Below are positions 46,901 to 54,374 of a stretch of DNA of 64,000 bases, piece by piece (position 1 is the first letter of the stretch; every line of letters begins with the position of its first letter). Below the pieces are notes generated by a model that was not told the origin of the DNA, searched no databases, and saw only the letters and a list, made by a program, of their open reading frames with translations. The stretch is from Methanobrevibacter sp. (lineage in GTDB: Archaea > Methanobacteriota > Methanobacteria > Methanobacteriales > Methanobacteriaceae): assembly GCF_015062985.1 (NCBI RefSeq), contig NZ_SUTI01000011.1, positions 1-64,000 on the forward strand, written 5' to 3'. Position numbers and translations under genes: made by a program.

Positions 46901-47346
46901 ATGCCGCAGGCACTGTATGGGTTGAAGTTAATGGAACTAACTGCACAGCAACTGTTGAAAACGGTGTTGCTTCCATTGTTGTTTCAGGCTTGCCTGCAGG
47001 CAGTTATGCTTTGGATGTCCAGTACAGCGGTGATGATAAGTACAAATCAAGATCAAGGGTTGCCACATTCAATGTCAATAAGTATAAAGTTGCGATGAAG
47101 GCGACTGCCGTTTCTGTAGGATCTGGCGAGGATGTTGACGTTAATGTGGTCATGTCCAAAGATGCTACCGGCAATGTCAGCATCACTGCGGACAGCGGTG
47201 TCTTTTCTGCTGAAATCATTGATGGCGTAGCTTCAATCATAGTTTCCGGTTTGGCTGATGGAACATACAGCTATGATGTTCAGTATGGCGGCGACAGCAA
47301 GTATAAGAACTGCACTTCGAGCGTCACTTTCAGTGTAGGCGATTAA
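43969..47346 (+). CDS. Adhesin-like surface protein with tandem repeats and Ig-like domains
   Basis: 1125 residues from the ATG at 43969 (a GTG lies 9 bases earlier). Signal peptide with KKKLFISILIVLSVFICL, an acidic Gln/Asp/Ser spacer to about 85, then a right-handed beta-helix. About 17 tandem repeats of 25-27 residues with consensus NCSFVNSSA..GGAVYW...G.VS fill residues 180-620. Then follow four Ig-like repeats of about 85 residues, each with (Y)SGDDxY near its end (residues 775-1125), for example VVYSGDDTYN, VSYSGDEMYK, VQYSGDDKYK and VQYGGDSKYK. No transmembrane or pseudomurein-binding C-terminus is evident. The repeats differ from each other, so most are under selection rather than freshly copied. 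Expected at the cell surface, binding host or syntrophic partners. Confidence 0.88.
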   Translation: MINKKKLFISILIVLSVFICLTSVAAQDSADANLTQDSADEVSQASGDDVHIELAEIDDDSKAAQEDNQPIGQSNSEDIISEPDDGSFAALESKIENAPDNSIIKLENDYLYSGSGKGHGIEIRKPLTIDGQGKTIDANQKVRVFYIVSENVILKNIIFINGNWRDTDNGGGDIYSRGYNTLVYNCSFVNSNSRSDGGAVYLTGDHGVVSNCSFVNSTASNQGGAVYLSGDNCVVSNSSFVNSSAKHEGGAVYLKDDNGVVSNCSFVNSSSTLYEGGAVYLYSQNGVVSNCSFVNSSAKKDAGAVYVKGKNSALSNCSFVNSCSTSHEGGAVFWSSADGILSNCSFVNSNAKMKGGTVYWEGTKGIVSNCSFVNSSASNDGGAVYWYSASGTVSGCSFVNSSSPDNQGGAIYFNGNKGAVSGCSFVNCSSQSGGAVYCRGDDGIVSDCSFVNNNASDNGGAVNCHGPDSIVSDCSFANNSAGNEGGAVFWYNTRGALSGCSFVNCSSKNGGAVYWQGNSGAVSVCSFMNNSAGNNGGALYWVRNNGDLSACSFVNNSAGNDGGAVYWSGNKGKVSNCSFMHSSGIYGGAIYLNDTNSSVYTCIFVNNTAEMGIIYFENVNEENLSYFKINNNIFLNNAGGYEISFNQIDNNSNADYNWFGNNATNYDKAPATNDMEISAWLFLNATANLDTLNISNASEVVFKLYAYTPSGVSEYDNSLLKAVNLTLTPTKGKVNTTWAGLEEPVEYTAERAGIGKLTATIENVSYTILLIGPKNNITSMKASSLTTRVDINATVNVVLAETDANGTVTITINGVKYTGDVKDGQGTIVLPLLPKGKTKHTVVYSGDDTYNRKTTTVNVNVNKYYPTIKATARTVHVGDDVVINVTRLPELATGTVSVNIDGAVYNATVENGAAVIVVPDLPSGSYSLNVSYSGDEMYKAYNTTVKFNVNKFNTIMKCSTRTVHVGDDVTINVQLADDAAGTVWVEVNGTNCTATVENGVASIVVSGLPAGSYALDVQYSGDDKYKSRSRVATFNVNKYKVAMKATAVSVGSGEDVDVNVVMSKDATGNVSITADSGVFSAEIIDGVASIIVSGLADGTYSYDVQYGGDSKYKNCTSSVTFSVGD
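44515..45795 (+). repeat. Tandem 75-81-bp coding repeats in the adhesin
   Basis: About 17 imperfect copies of a 75-, 78- or 81-bp unit. The most constant bases are AATTGTAGTTTTGTGAATAG and GGTGGTGCTGTTTATTGG; the variable ones fall in the loop of the beta-helix (KMKGG, SNDGG, PDNQGG). The last two copies are degenerate (SFMHSSGIYGG, IFVNNTAEMG). Confidence 0.85.
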
Positions 47347-47367
47347 ATTAAAACACTATGGATAAGG

Positions 47368-47400
47368 GAGTTTTTAAACTCTTTTATTTTTCTTTTTTTT
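47368..47400 (+). terminator. Hairpin terminator of the repeat adhesin
   Basis: GAGTTT-TT-AAACTC (47368-47381) then CTTTTATTTTTCTTTTTTTT-type tract, in the downstream direction of the adhesin. Confidence 0.65.
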
Positions 47401-47409
47401 GATAATTAG

Positions 47410-47610
47410 ATTCTTTTCACAATATTACTGTTTAATTGGAAACGAGCACAATTGAGAAAACTGCTCAGGACTTTTTACAAGCATGCTGCAGATTGGATTG
47501 ATCTTCGAAAACGCTATTGAAGAAATGTCCCTGTACGACGAAGGACTGCTATATGACGAAATGTCTTAACAGAGTGTATCCAGTATATGGTGAGATGGTA
47601 TTGGTTTAGG
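47410..47610 (+). pseudogene. Relic of a TadC-like gene
   Basis: The region from CTTTTCACAATATTACTG (about 47413) to GGTATTGGTTT (about 47607) aligns by eye with the inner part of the tadC-like genes at 43007 and 48484. In one frame it reads SMLQIGLIFENAIEEMS and LYDEGLLYDEMS then stop, versus SMLQVGLSFENAMEDMSQYGEG-LYDEM in the intact gene. A deletion of about 8 bases before SMLQ breaks the frame, the 5' end is lost, and after GACGAAATG it jumps to the sequence beginning near GTATTTCAATGGTATTGGTT of the intact gene, as in the truncated copy at 43007. Confidence 0.7.
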
Positions 47611-47752
47611 TTCATCTCAAAATGAATAGTTTTTTTTTAAGTGGTGGGTTATAACATATTATAGATAACAATACGTAACTTAATTTAAATAGATAATTAT
47701 AATTATGCTTTACGATAGAAACATAATTAACTAAATCTGGAGGAAATAGGTG

Positions 47753-48235
47753 ATGTTAATGGATTCTAAAAAATTAATTTTAGTACTTGCATTTGTCTGT
47801 TTGGCTATCTTTTTCATAGCTTCAGTTAGTGCAGGGAACTTGTTAACTGATGAGACTACCATCGCGGGGCATGATTTCAATATACCTGATGGATATAAGA
47901 AAAATGAGTCATTTATATCAGAAAATGAAACTACTAAGTCAAACGGAGCTATTTTTTATACGACTGCAGAGAGTTATTATAAGGGTGAAGATGATATAAT
48001 ATTTATTCAAGTGTCAGATTATAGCTATCCGGGTTATGAACTTAATTTGACTGATGCCCATGTTCAAAAGTCCGGATTGGGGGAAAAAGAATTTATTAAT
48101 GGTCATGAAGGTTTAATTGCAGAAAAGAAATTCGATGATTTAAATGTTCATGCATTTTTTTATGCCGAAGATGGTGATTTGGTTTGTGTAATGACTACAG
48201 ATGATAGTTTATTTGAACAGATAATTCCTGAATAA
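47753..48235 (+). CDS. Secreted protein of unknown function
   Basis: 160 residues. A signal peptide (SKKLILVLAFVCLAIFFIASVSA) is followed by a 130-residue exported domain with TIAGHDFNIPDGYKKNESF, the same general PsbP-like pattern as the external domain of the zinc-ribbon protein at 11546. The ATG at 47753 has GGAGG at 47739-47743; an ATG two codons later is possible. It lies between the adhesin/tadC relic and the intact tadC-pilin pair and could be part of the same surface module, but nothing proves it. Confidence 0.75.
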   Translation: MLMDSKKLILVLAFVCLAIFFIASVSAGNLLTDETTIAGHDFNIPDGYKKNESFISENETTKSNGAIFYTTAESYYKGEDDIIFIQVSDYSYPGYELNLTDAHVQKSGLGEKEFINGHEGLIAEKKFDDLNVHAFFYAEDGDLVCVMTTDDSLFEQIIPE

Positions 48236-48452
48236 TAATCGTTTAGTAAATTAATCTATATTTTTTCTATTTTTTATTTTAAATTTATTCTCTTAGTTTG
48301 AATTGAATGTTTATGTTGAAATATTCATTATATATATGTTGATAAATTTAACATGAAAAAAATATTCTCTAATCGTATTAGGATTCAGATATTGTCTATT
48401 CAATATCAATCTTGTTTTCACCCTGTAAAATTGCTTTAGAATACAACAATCC

Positions 48453-48461
48453 CTTTATATG
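48453..48461 (+). promoter_or_regulatory. TATA box of the tadC-pilin pair
   Basis: CTTTATATG centred 27 bases before the ATG at 48484; no Shine-Dalgarno site follows, so the transcript is probably leaderless. Confidence 0.5.
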
Positions 48462-48483
48462 TTTCAAAGTTTAATATTATTTC

Positions 48484-49410
48484 ATGAAATTTAGAATAAT
48501 CAATAATTTAACAATATTTTTGGATAATAATATTTCCGAAAAGTATTTATCTAAATTACAGGAATTTTTGCTAAGTGGGGCTATTTTTACAGATGCAAGT
48601 AAAGTTTTAGCTGTACTCATAATTTTCATTTTAGTAAGTGAAATTGTTTTAGCAGTAACATTAACACTCTTAAACCTGTCATGGTCAATGTTAATATTGC
48701 CGTTTTTTCTAATTCCTAGCCTTTTCACATATGTTATTGTCCAGCAGGAAAAAAGAGCCCGGGAAATAGAACGTACTGCACCTGACTTTCTAAGGCAGCT
48801 TTCAAGCATGCTTCAAGTTGGTTTAAGTTTTGAAAACGCAATGGAGGACATGTCACAGTATGGGGAAGGCCCTCTCTATGACGAAATGCGCAGGACAATA
48901 ATTGAAATTCGCATGGGCAGAAATTTTGATGAAGCGTGGGCAGCAATGAGTAAACGTTTAAAATCAAGGGAACTGGAAAGAATTTTTGGAATAATTTTAG
49001 ACGGTCGTAAATCCGGGTCAAGTATTTCAATGGTATTGGTTGATGTTTCCGATGATTTAAGGGAATTGATGGCACTTAAACGGGAGAGAAAATCTGCTGT
49101 AATGATGTCAGTCATGTTCCTATTGATATCATCCATTGTTGCAACACCGTTTGCCTTTGGAATGGTTAGTGTGTATTCTGGATTTATGCAATCCAATGGC
49201 TTGGAATCAGAACTCATTTTAACAGCACCAATTGCTGGGGAGATATATTTAATAATCCATTCATTCTTGATAGGATTTATAATAAGCATTATCATGTATG
49301 GTGAAATAAAGAAAGGATTTAAGTTTTCTCTGCCGTTGGCGGCAGCTTCTTTTGGAATATTTTATGTAATATCTACATTCGGTGGAAATCTGCTCATTGG
49401 GGGATTTTAA
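48484..49410 (+). CDS. tadC: TadC-like type II/IV secretion system F protein
   Basis: 308 residues. Two N-terminal membrane helices (about 35-80), the cytoplasmic T2SSF domain (about 90-200; PDFLRQLSSMLQVGLSFENAMED, described in parts, then MGRNFDEAWAAMSKRLKS and IILDGRKSGSSIS), and three C-terminal helices. These proteins form the inner-membrane platform for type IV-like pilus assembly. The gene overlaps the following pilin start by one base, so platform and pilin are translated together. No TadA-like ATPase is in the window. Two damaged copies lie at 43007 and 47410. Confidence 0.88.
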   Translation: MKFRIINNLTIFLDNNISEKYLSKLQEFLLSGAIFTDASKVLAVLIIFILVSEIVLAVTLTLLNLSWSMLILPFFLIPSLFTYVIVQQEKRAREIERTAPDFLRQLSSMLQVGLSFENAMEDMSQYGEGPLYDEMRRTIIEIRMGRNFDEAWAAMSKRLKSRELERIFGIILDGRKSGSSISMVLVDVSDDLRELMALKRERKSAVMMSVMFLLISSIVATPFAFGMVSVYSGFMQSNGLESELILTAPIAGEIYLIIHSFLIGFIISIIMYGEIKKGFKFSLPLAAASFGIFYVISTFGGNLLIGGF

Positions 49411-49592
49411 TGGATAATAGTGGTCAGACATCTGCAGAATTCATTTTACTCTTTGGTGGTATAATGGTTGTTGTTTTGCTTGTAATTCATATGTATAACA
49501 GTTACATGGACGAACTTGGCGGTGAAATTTCATCAAAAGAAGTAAATGAATTCAATAATGAATTAATCAAGTTAAGCAGATATTTTAAATAG
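49410..49592 (+). CDS. Type IV pilin-like protein with class III signal peptide
   Basis: 60 residues. The N-terminus contains QTSAEFILLFGG: the QxSxExxxL pattern of the archaeal class III signal peptide, processed by the prepilin peptidase EppA, followed by a hydrophobic helix (about 11-30). The remaining 30 residues are a hydrophilic tail. Such tiny pilins (Epd type) build thin archaeal adhesion pili. It starts in the last base of tadC and ends before the convergent TMEM175 gene. Confidence 0.85.
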   Translation: MDNSGQTSAEFILLFGGIMVVVLLVIHMYNSYMDELGGEISSKEVNEFNNELIKLSRYFK

Positions 49593-49618
49593 ATACTTTC
49601 AGTATTTTTCAGTTAGGA

Positions 49619-50176
49619 TTATTTAAATAACTTTGCAAACCATATTCCTAAAATTGAAAGTAAACAGCTGAATGTTATTGCTGGTGGGTATGCAAGATAA
49701 CCGATTACCATTCCAATCAAAACTACAATGATTGTCCCAATTAGTGGTTTGTTGTTCAATGCTATTTGCAAAGCGATATTTCCTGGGTCGGCGTCCTTTA
49801 AAAATTTGCTGAAAATCATGGAAAGAACTGCAGTAATGATAAAGCTCAAACCATACAGGAATTGTGGGAAGAATACGTAGAAATTCTCACCAACAAAGGT
49901 TGTCAAGTATGGCAGTAATGAGAATATGAATAAGGTTATTCCCATTGTCCATATAATCCTTGAATTAATCTTATTTACGATACTGAAAACATTATTGTTG
50001 TAATTCCAAAAGTTAAAGCATACAATAAAGCTTACTGCATAAATGACAAATTCGTATCTTATAGCAAAGAGTGCTTCCCAGCTTCCGTTGATTGGGAGGG
50101 GTAATTCCAAAACAATAATTGTGATAATGATTGCTAAAATTGCATCAATCAATGCTTCAAATCTTTCAGTTTCCAT
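49619..50176 (-). CDS. TMEM175-like potassium channel family protein, copy 2
   Basis: 185 residues with six predicted membrane segments, the single-repeat form of TMEM175 (formerly DUF1211) found in prokaryotes, which assembles as a K+ channel tetramer. The first helix begins with TERFEALIDAILAIIITIIVLELPLP; the usual R-x3-F-S-D signature is R-F-E-A-L-I-D here, so the F-S pair is replaced. The TTG at 50191 is in frame but the ATG at 50176, preceded by GGAGGGGAC, is better. It overlaps the upstream paralogue by 11 bases. Confidence 0.82.
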   Translation of the reverse strand: METERFEALIDAILAIIITIIVLELPLPINGSWEALFAIRYEFVIYAVSFIVCFNFWNYNNNVFSIVNKINSRIIWTMGITLFIFSLLPYLTTFVGENFYVFFPQFLYGLSFIITAVLSMIFSKFLKDADPGNIALQIALNNKPLIGTIIVVLIGMVIGYLAYPPAITFSCLLSILGIWFAKLFK

Positions 50177-50747
50177 TATCGTCCCCTCCAAGCATTCTTC
50201 CGATTAATATCCACATTACTATAGAAATTAAACAGCTAAAATAGATTCCAGGTATATAAACAGTATAGGTTAATATAAAACCGATAATTAAGACGATAGC
50301 CGGGGCATGGTTTATTTTGGAATCGTATTCTGCCTGTTGCAATTGTTTGTTGTAGGGATTGCTCCTGTAGAGAGTATATGTTGCTACGGTATATAGGATG
50401 TGGGTTATTATAAAAAGTAATCCGAACATGGTTTCAGCAGGGATTGAATATATGTTTCTTGCAAGCCAAATTGTAAAATACGGCAAAAGAGAAATTACAA
50501 AGGTCATTGCTCCGTAAATTGAAACTGAAATATTGTCTATATTCTCTACAAGCTGGAACAAATTGTGATTTGCATACCAAATATTATACAGAATTAAGAA
50601 ACTAATCAGATAAGCAACATACATGGTGTTCAGTTCTAAAAAAGCTCCAAGTGTTGGTGACGAAGGTTGAGGGATTTTTAAAACTAAAACAGTGATGATA
50701 ATTGCAATAATTGCATCAAAAAATGTTTCAAACCGATTTGTTTCCAT
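50166..50747 (-). CDS. TMEM175-like potassium channel family protein, copy 1
   Basis: 193 residues, six predicted helices, paralogue of the next gene. Its first helix reads NRFETFFDAIIAIIITVLVLKIPQP: here the family R-x3-F-S-D signature is R-F-E-T-F-F-D. The ATG at 50747 follows an in-frame TTG. Two neighbouring, non-identical, translationally coupled members suggest a heteromeric channel. K+ handling fits the MscS gene elsewhere in the window only loosely. It is divergent from the aldehyde dehydrogenase. Confidence 0.82.
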   Translation of the reverse strand: METNRFETFFDAIIAIIITVLVLKIPQPSSPTLGAFLELNTMYVAYLISFLILYNIWYANHNLFQLVENIDNISVSIYGAMTFVISLLPYFTIWLARNIYSIPAETMFGLLFIITHILYTVATYTLYRSNPYNKQLQQAEYDSKINHAPAIVLIIGFILTYTVYIPGIYFSCLISIVMWILIGRMLGGDDNGN

Positions 50748-50796
50748 AGTCAATATTTATTATTTTCTAATATAAAATATTAATTATGGTGATAAT

Positions 50797-52209
50797 ATGG
50801 ACATGTTAATTGGTGGAAAACACATTTCAGGTGAAGATTCAGAGGACGTAATCAATCCGTATAATGGTGATGTAATTGATACAATTCCAATTGCACATTT
50901 GCAAACAGCTCAAAAAGCTATTGATGAGGCAAACAATGCTAAAAGCAGTTTATGCGAGATGTCTGCATTTAAGATATCAAATAAATTGTTCAATGCTGTT
51001 GAAAAGCTGAAGGACAATCGTGAAGATTTCGCTGAACTTCTAACATTGGAAGTGGGAAAGCCGATAAATGAATCTTTGGTTGAACTTGACCGATCAGTTG
51101 AAACACTAAAACTTGCGGCTGAAGAGGCAAAAAGAATCTATGGCGAAAGTGTCCCTTTAGATGCGGGACTGAATGGAAAGGGATTTTTTGCATTTACACA
51201 GAGATTGCCGTTAGGAGTTGTGGCTGCGATAACACCATTTAACTATCCTTTAAATCTTACAATCCATAAAATTGCCCCTGCCATAGCATGTAAGAATACT
51301 GTTATCATAAAACCTCCAACAGAAGCACCGTTAACCGTATTGAAATTCGCAGAACTTTTGAATGAGGAATTTCCGGATGGTGTGGTTAACACAATAACAG
51401 GATATGGTTCTGAAGTGGGGGATTATCTGGTTACTTCTCCCGATGTAAACAAAATATCATTTACCGGAAGCGTAACTACAGGAATGATGATTTCCCAAAA
51501 GGCAGGAATGAAAAAGGTCACCTTGGAACTCGGTGGAAACGATCCTGTGGTTGTCTTAAAAGATGCAGATATCGACAAGGCAGTAAAAGGGGTTATCAAT
51601 GGAGCATTTTTAAATGCGGGACAGGTCTGCATGGGTGTTAAAAGAATAATCATTGAAGATGAAATCGCCGATGAATTCGGACAAAAGCTGGTTGCGGAAA
51701 CCGAAAAGTTAATCATGGGAAATCCTTTAAGCAGCGAAACCACTCTGGGAACATTAATTTCTGAGAAAGCTGCAAAGCAGGTGGAGGAAACTGTAAATAA
51801 TGCGGTCGAATCCGGTGCAAAAATATTGACTGGCGGAGTTCGTGACGGAGCATTCTATGAAGCCACTGTGATAGATAATGTCACACCAGATATGGATTTG
51901 GTTGTAAATGAAACCTTTGGTCCAGTTGCGCCGTTAATTCGAGTGAATGGTGTTGAAGAAGCTATTGAAGTTGCAAATGATACTGAATATGGTCTTCAGG
52001 CAGGAGTATTCACTGAATCTTATTCCGATGCAATGAGATGTGCACAGGAGATTGAGTCTGGAACAGTATTTATAAATAAACAATCCACATTCAGAACAGA
52101 TAATATGCCATTCGGAGGATTTAAAAACAGTGGTGTTGGAAAAGAAGGAATTAAATACGCTGTAGAAGAAATGACAAAAACAAAATTGATCGGTTTGAAT
52201 TTAAGATAA
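50797..52209 (+). CDS. cofA: Aldehyde dehydrogenase family, probable lactaldehyde dehydrogenase CofA
   Basis: 470 residues. Catalytic Cys in NAGQVCMG, the general base Glu in LELGGNDPV, NAD loop PFNYPLNL, and the C-terminal ETFGPVAP with MPFGGFKNSG. Methanogen homologues such as MJ1411 oxidise lactaldehyde to lactate, the precursor used in coenzyme F420 synthesis; the short methanogen-type N-terminus (MDMLIGGKHI) supports this, yet a broader aldehyde dehydrogenase cannot be excluded. GGTGAT gives the ribosome binding site. A bidirectional hairpin at 52236 ends the gene. Confidence 0.85.
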   Translation: MDMLIGGKHISGEDSEDVINPYNGDVIDTIPIAHLQTAQKAIDEANNAKSSLCEMSAFKISNKLFNAVEKLKDNREDFAELLTLEVGKPINESLVELDRSVETLKLAAEEAKRIYGESVPLDAGLNGKGFFAFTQRLPLGVVAAITPFNYPLNLTIHKIAPAIACKNTVIIKPPTEAPLTVLKFAELLNEEFPDGVVNTITGYGSEVGDYLVTSPDVNKISFTGSVTTGMMISQKAGMKKVTLELGGNDPVVVLKDADIDKAVKGVINGAFLNAGQVCMGVKRIIIEDEIADEFGQKLVAETEKLIMGNPLSSETTLGTLISEKAAKQVEETVNNAVESGAKILTGGVRDGAFYEATVIDNVTPDMDLVVNETFGPVAPLIRVNGVEEAIEVANDTEYGLQAGVFTESYSDAMRCAQEIESGTVFINKQSTFRTDNMPFGGFKNSGVGKEGIKYAVEEMTKTKLIGLNLR

Positions 52210-52235
52210 TGACTGTACATTAATGTTAAAAAAAG

Positions 52236-52259
52236 AAAATAAGTATTTAAACTTATTTT
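52236..52259. terminator. Bidirectional hairpin terminator
   Basis: AAAATAAG / CTTATTTT with an 8-base loop lies between the convergent aldehyde dehydrogenase and tRNA-binding genes and has T runs on both outgoing strands. Confidence 0.6.
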
Positions 52260-52975
52260 AAATAATTTTCAACAAGGTTACGTGTTTCATTGAGGGATTC
52301 CATTGGAATTCCCTTAGGCATCTGACCGAGTTCTCCGTCAACATCTTTGAGGATGCTGCCGCCCATTCCAAGGAACATTCCTTCGCTTACAATGTCACTG
52401 AATGCCTGTGGTGGGAGCAAAGAGACACCGACTTTATTGTCATCTTTAACATTCATATCATTGGTAACGACGGTAATGGCACGTTTTCCCAAATTAACAT
52501 TACAGAGCATTAAATTTTCGTTTTTCGGATGTTTTGTAACGCTCATGACCTCTCCTACTTTTATGTCAACTCCCATTATTGGATCATTAATTGGGCCTAA
52601 TGCCAATCTGTCTTTCAAGCCGATAAGGGTGTCTAAGAAAAATCTCACTTTAGCGATGTTTTCCTGTGTTTTCTCACGGTCTTCTTTTGGAGCGTTGTTC
52701 AGGAATTTTTTATTCCAGTCAGGACCTCCCAGGTATTCAATGATTTGTTCCGCTTTTTCCTTTAATGCAGCAACATCAGGGGAGTTAACAAGTTCGTCCC
52801 CTTCAAGATAAGAATAAGTTAATGATTGAAAGTCACTGTTCATTTGTTTTCCTAATTCAATAGCCTGTTTTTTATTCCAGCTTCCTCTAAATGAAGCTGT
52901 TGGAATAAGATTTAAATAATTTTCTCTTGCTTTGCTTGCTACTAAAATCCTATAATCTTTTGTTGTATCCCACAT
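52253..52975 (-). CDS. tRNA-binding (EMAP/MetRS-beta) domain protein
   Basis: 240 residues. The C-terminal 115 residues form the OB-fold of the tRNA-binding domain: VDIKVGEVMSVTKHPKNENLMLCNVNLG, then ITVVTND and LLPPQAFSDIVSEGMFLG, ending MPKGIP. The N-terminal helical part (1-120) is the form seen in archaeal stand-alone proteins of this kind. It probably binds tRNA or aminoacyl-tRNA synthetase complexes, most likely with MetRS, but a role is not shown. GGAGA is the ribosome binding site. Confidence 0.82.
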   Translation of the reverse strand: MWDTTKDYRILVASKARENYLNLIPTASFRGSWNKKQAIELGKQMNSDFQSLTYSYLEGDELVNSPDVAALKEKAEQIIEYLGGPDWNKKFLNNAPKEDREKTQENIAKVRFFLDTLIGLKDRLALGPINDPIMGVDIKVGEVMSVTKHPKNENLMLCNVNLGKRAITVVTNDMNVKDDNKVGVSLLPPQAFSDIVSEGMFLGMGGSILKDVDGELGQMPKGIPMESLNETRNLVENYLK

Positions 52976-53142
52976 TTAAAGTCTCCTTTTAATCTAAATT
53001 ATATTTTTTAACTTTATAATTAAATAAATTTTTTCTATTTTGTTAAAATAAGACTATTTTTAACTTTAAAAAACATAAACTATTTATATTAACAATAAAA
53101 TAAACTTATACATATTTATTTAATTATTATTGTGGTGTAAAA

Positions 53143-53547
53143 ATGGTAGAAGTTTCAAAATTACGCAGTTTAGATATTTATACAAACACCGGTCATTATG
53201 TTGGTCGTGTAGAAGATGTTATCCTCAATATTAGATTAGGAACAATTTCAAAATTACAAGTCAGAGCTATCGAACATGAAAGAAAACCTGCTGGAGTTAT
53301 TAATTCATTTTTAGGAAGTATTCGTGGTGAAGTCCCAGAAGAAAATGAAATGAGATCCTTCCAAAGTGACTTATTGACAGTTGACTTTGATAAAGTTCAA
53401 GCTATTGGAGACATCATGTTAATCAATCCTAGGGATATGAAAAAAGTTAGTGCAGAACCACAAATTCCAGAACCAGTAGCTCAAAAAAGGCCTGAAACTC
53501 AACCACAAACTGAAACTCAAGTACAATTCGATTCTGAAAGATTATAA
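53143..53547 (+). CDS. PRC-barrel domain protein
   Basis: 134 residues. The first 90 residues are a PRC barrel (LRSLDIYTNTGHYVGRVEDVILNIRLG and MLINPRDMKKV), the fold of RimM and CdvA. Euryarchaeal stand-alone PRC-barrel proteins are linked to cell division (CdpB family) in haloarchaea; this protein may be such a factor. The tail of 40 residues is Pro/Gln/Glu-rich and disordered. TGGTGT is the ribosome binding site, with a long AT-rich promoter region (53000-53130). Confidence 0.82.
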   Translation: MVEVSKLRSLDIYTNTGHYVGRVEDVILNIRLGTISKLQVRAIEHERKPAGVINSFLGSIRGEVPEENEMRSFQSDLLTVDFDKVQAIGDIMLINPRDMKKVSAEPQIPEPVAQKRPETQPQTETQVQFDSERL

Positions 53548-53609
53548 TCAATCTTTCACCAATTCTTTTTTTCTTTTATATTAATTTTAATTTTCTTAAG
53601 TGTGATAAC

Positions 53610-54374
53610 ATGAAAGTAGGAATTATAGGTTGTGGAGCTATTGCTAACATTATTACAACCAGCATAGTTCCAGAAGATAATGATATTGATGTTGTATGTT
53701 TTTTTGATAAAGACATTGAAAGAGCGGAAAATTTAGCAAGTTTGGCTGGCGGAATAGCAGTACTTGAATTGGAGGACATGTTGGATAAGGTCGATTTGGT
53801 TTTAGAATGTGCTTCACCGGATTCAGTCAAAGAATATGCGCCAATTGTTCTTGGAAAAGGTTTGGATATGATTATCATGAGTATTGGTGCATTCATGGAT
53901 TTGGGTTTCTATAATGAGGTTTTAACACTAGCCAAGGAAAACAATGTAAAAGTGCACCTGCCTTCTGGTGCTGTTGTAGGCCTGGACGGAATTAAGGCAG
54001 TGGCCAAGTTCGGTCTTAAAGAAGTTAGTCTTGTTACCCGCAAATCCCCAAAATCCCTCGGTAAGGAAATAGATTCCGAAGAGGTTTTATTTGAGGGAAA
54101 AGCTTCTGAAGCAGTTAAGGAATTTCCATTAAACATTAATGTCGCCGCAACAATAAGCATGGCATGTAACAAGGATATCGATGTTAAAATAATTGTAGAC
54201 CCTAAAGTTGACAGGAATGTTCATGAGATTATTGCAAAAGGGGACTTTGGTGAGTTCAGAACAACAACCATGAATTTGCCTTGCGAAGCTAATCCAAAGA
54301 CAAGTATGTTGGCTGCACTTTCCGCAATACGTTTGCTTAAAAGTTTCAACGAAACCATTTGTGTGGGAATGTAA
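53610..54374 (+). CDS. nadX: L-aspartate dehydrogenase NadX
   Basis: 254 residues. Rossmann start VGIIGCGAIANII (residues 2-14), the family signature around IMSIGAFMD and HLPSGAVVGLDGIKA, the His region NVAATISMACNKD and the closing ANPKTSMLAALSAI. NadX oxidises aspartate with NAD(P) to iminoaspartate, the substrate of quinolinate synthase (nadA, 16163). First gene of nadX-thg1-JAMM with overlaps of 1 and 4 bases. Translation seems coupled throughout the operon. Confidence 0.93.
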   Translation: MKVGIIGCGAIANIITTSIVPEDNDIDVVCFFDKDIERAENLASLAGGIAVLELEDMLDKVDLVLECASPDSVKEYAPIVLGKGLDMIIMSIGAFMDLGFYNEVLTLAKENNVKVHLPSGAVVGLDGIKAVAKFGLKEVSLVTRKSPKSLGKEIDSEEVLFEGKASEAVKEFPLNINVAATISMACNKDIDVKIIVDPKVDRNVHEIIAKGDFGEFRTTTMNLPCEANPKTSMLAALSAIRLLKSFNETICVGM

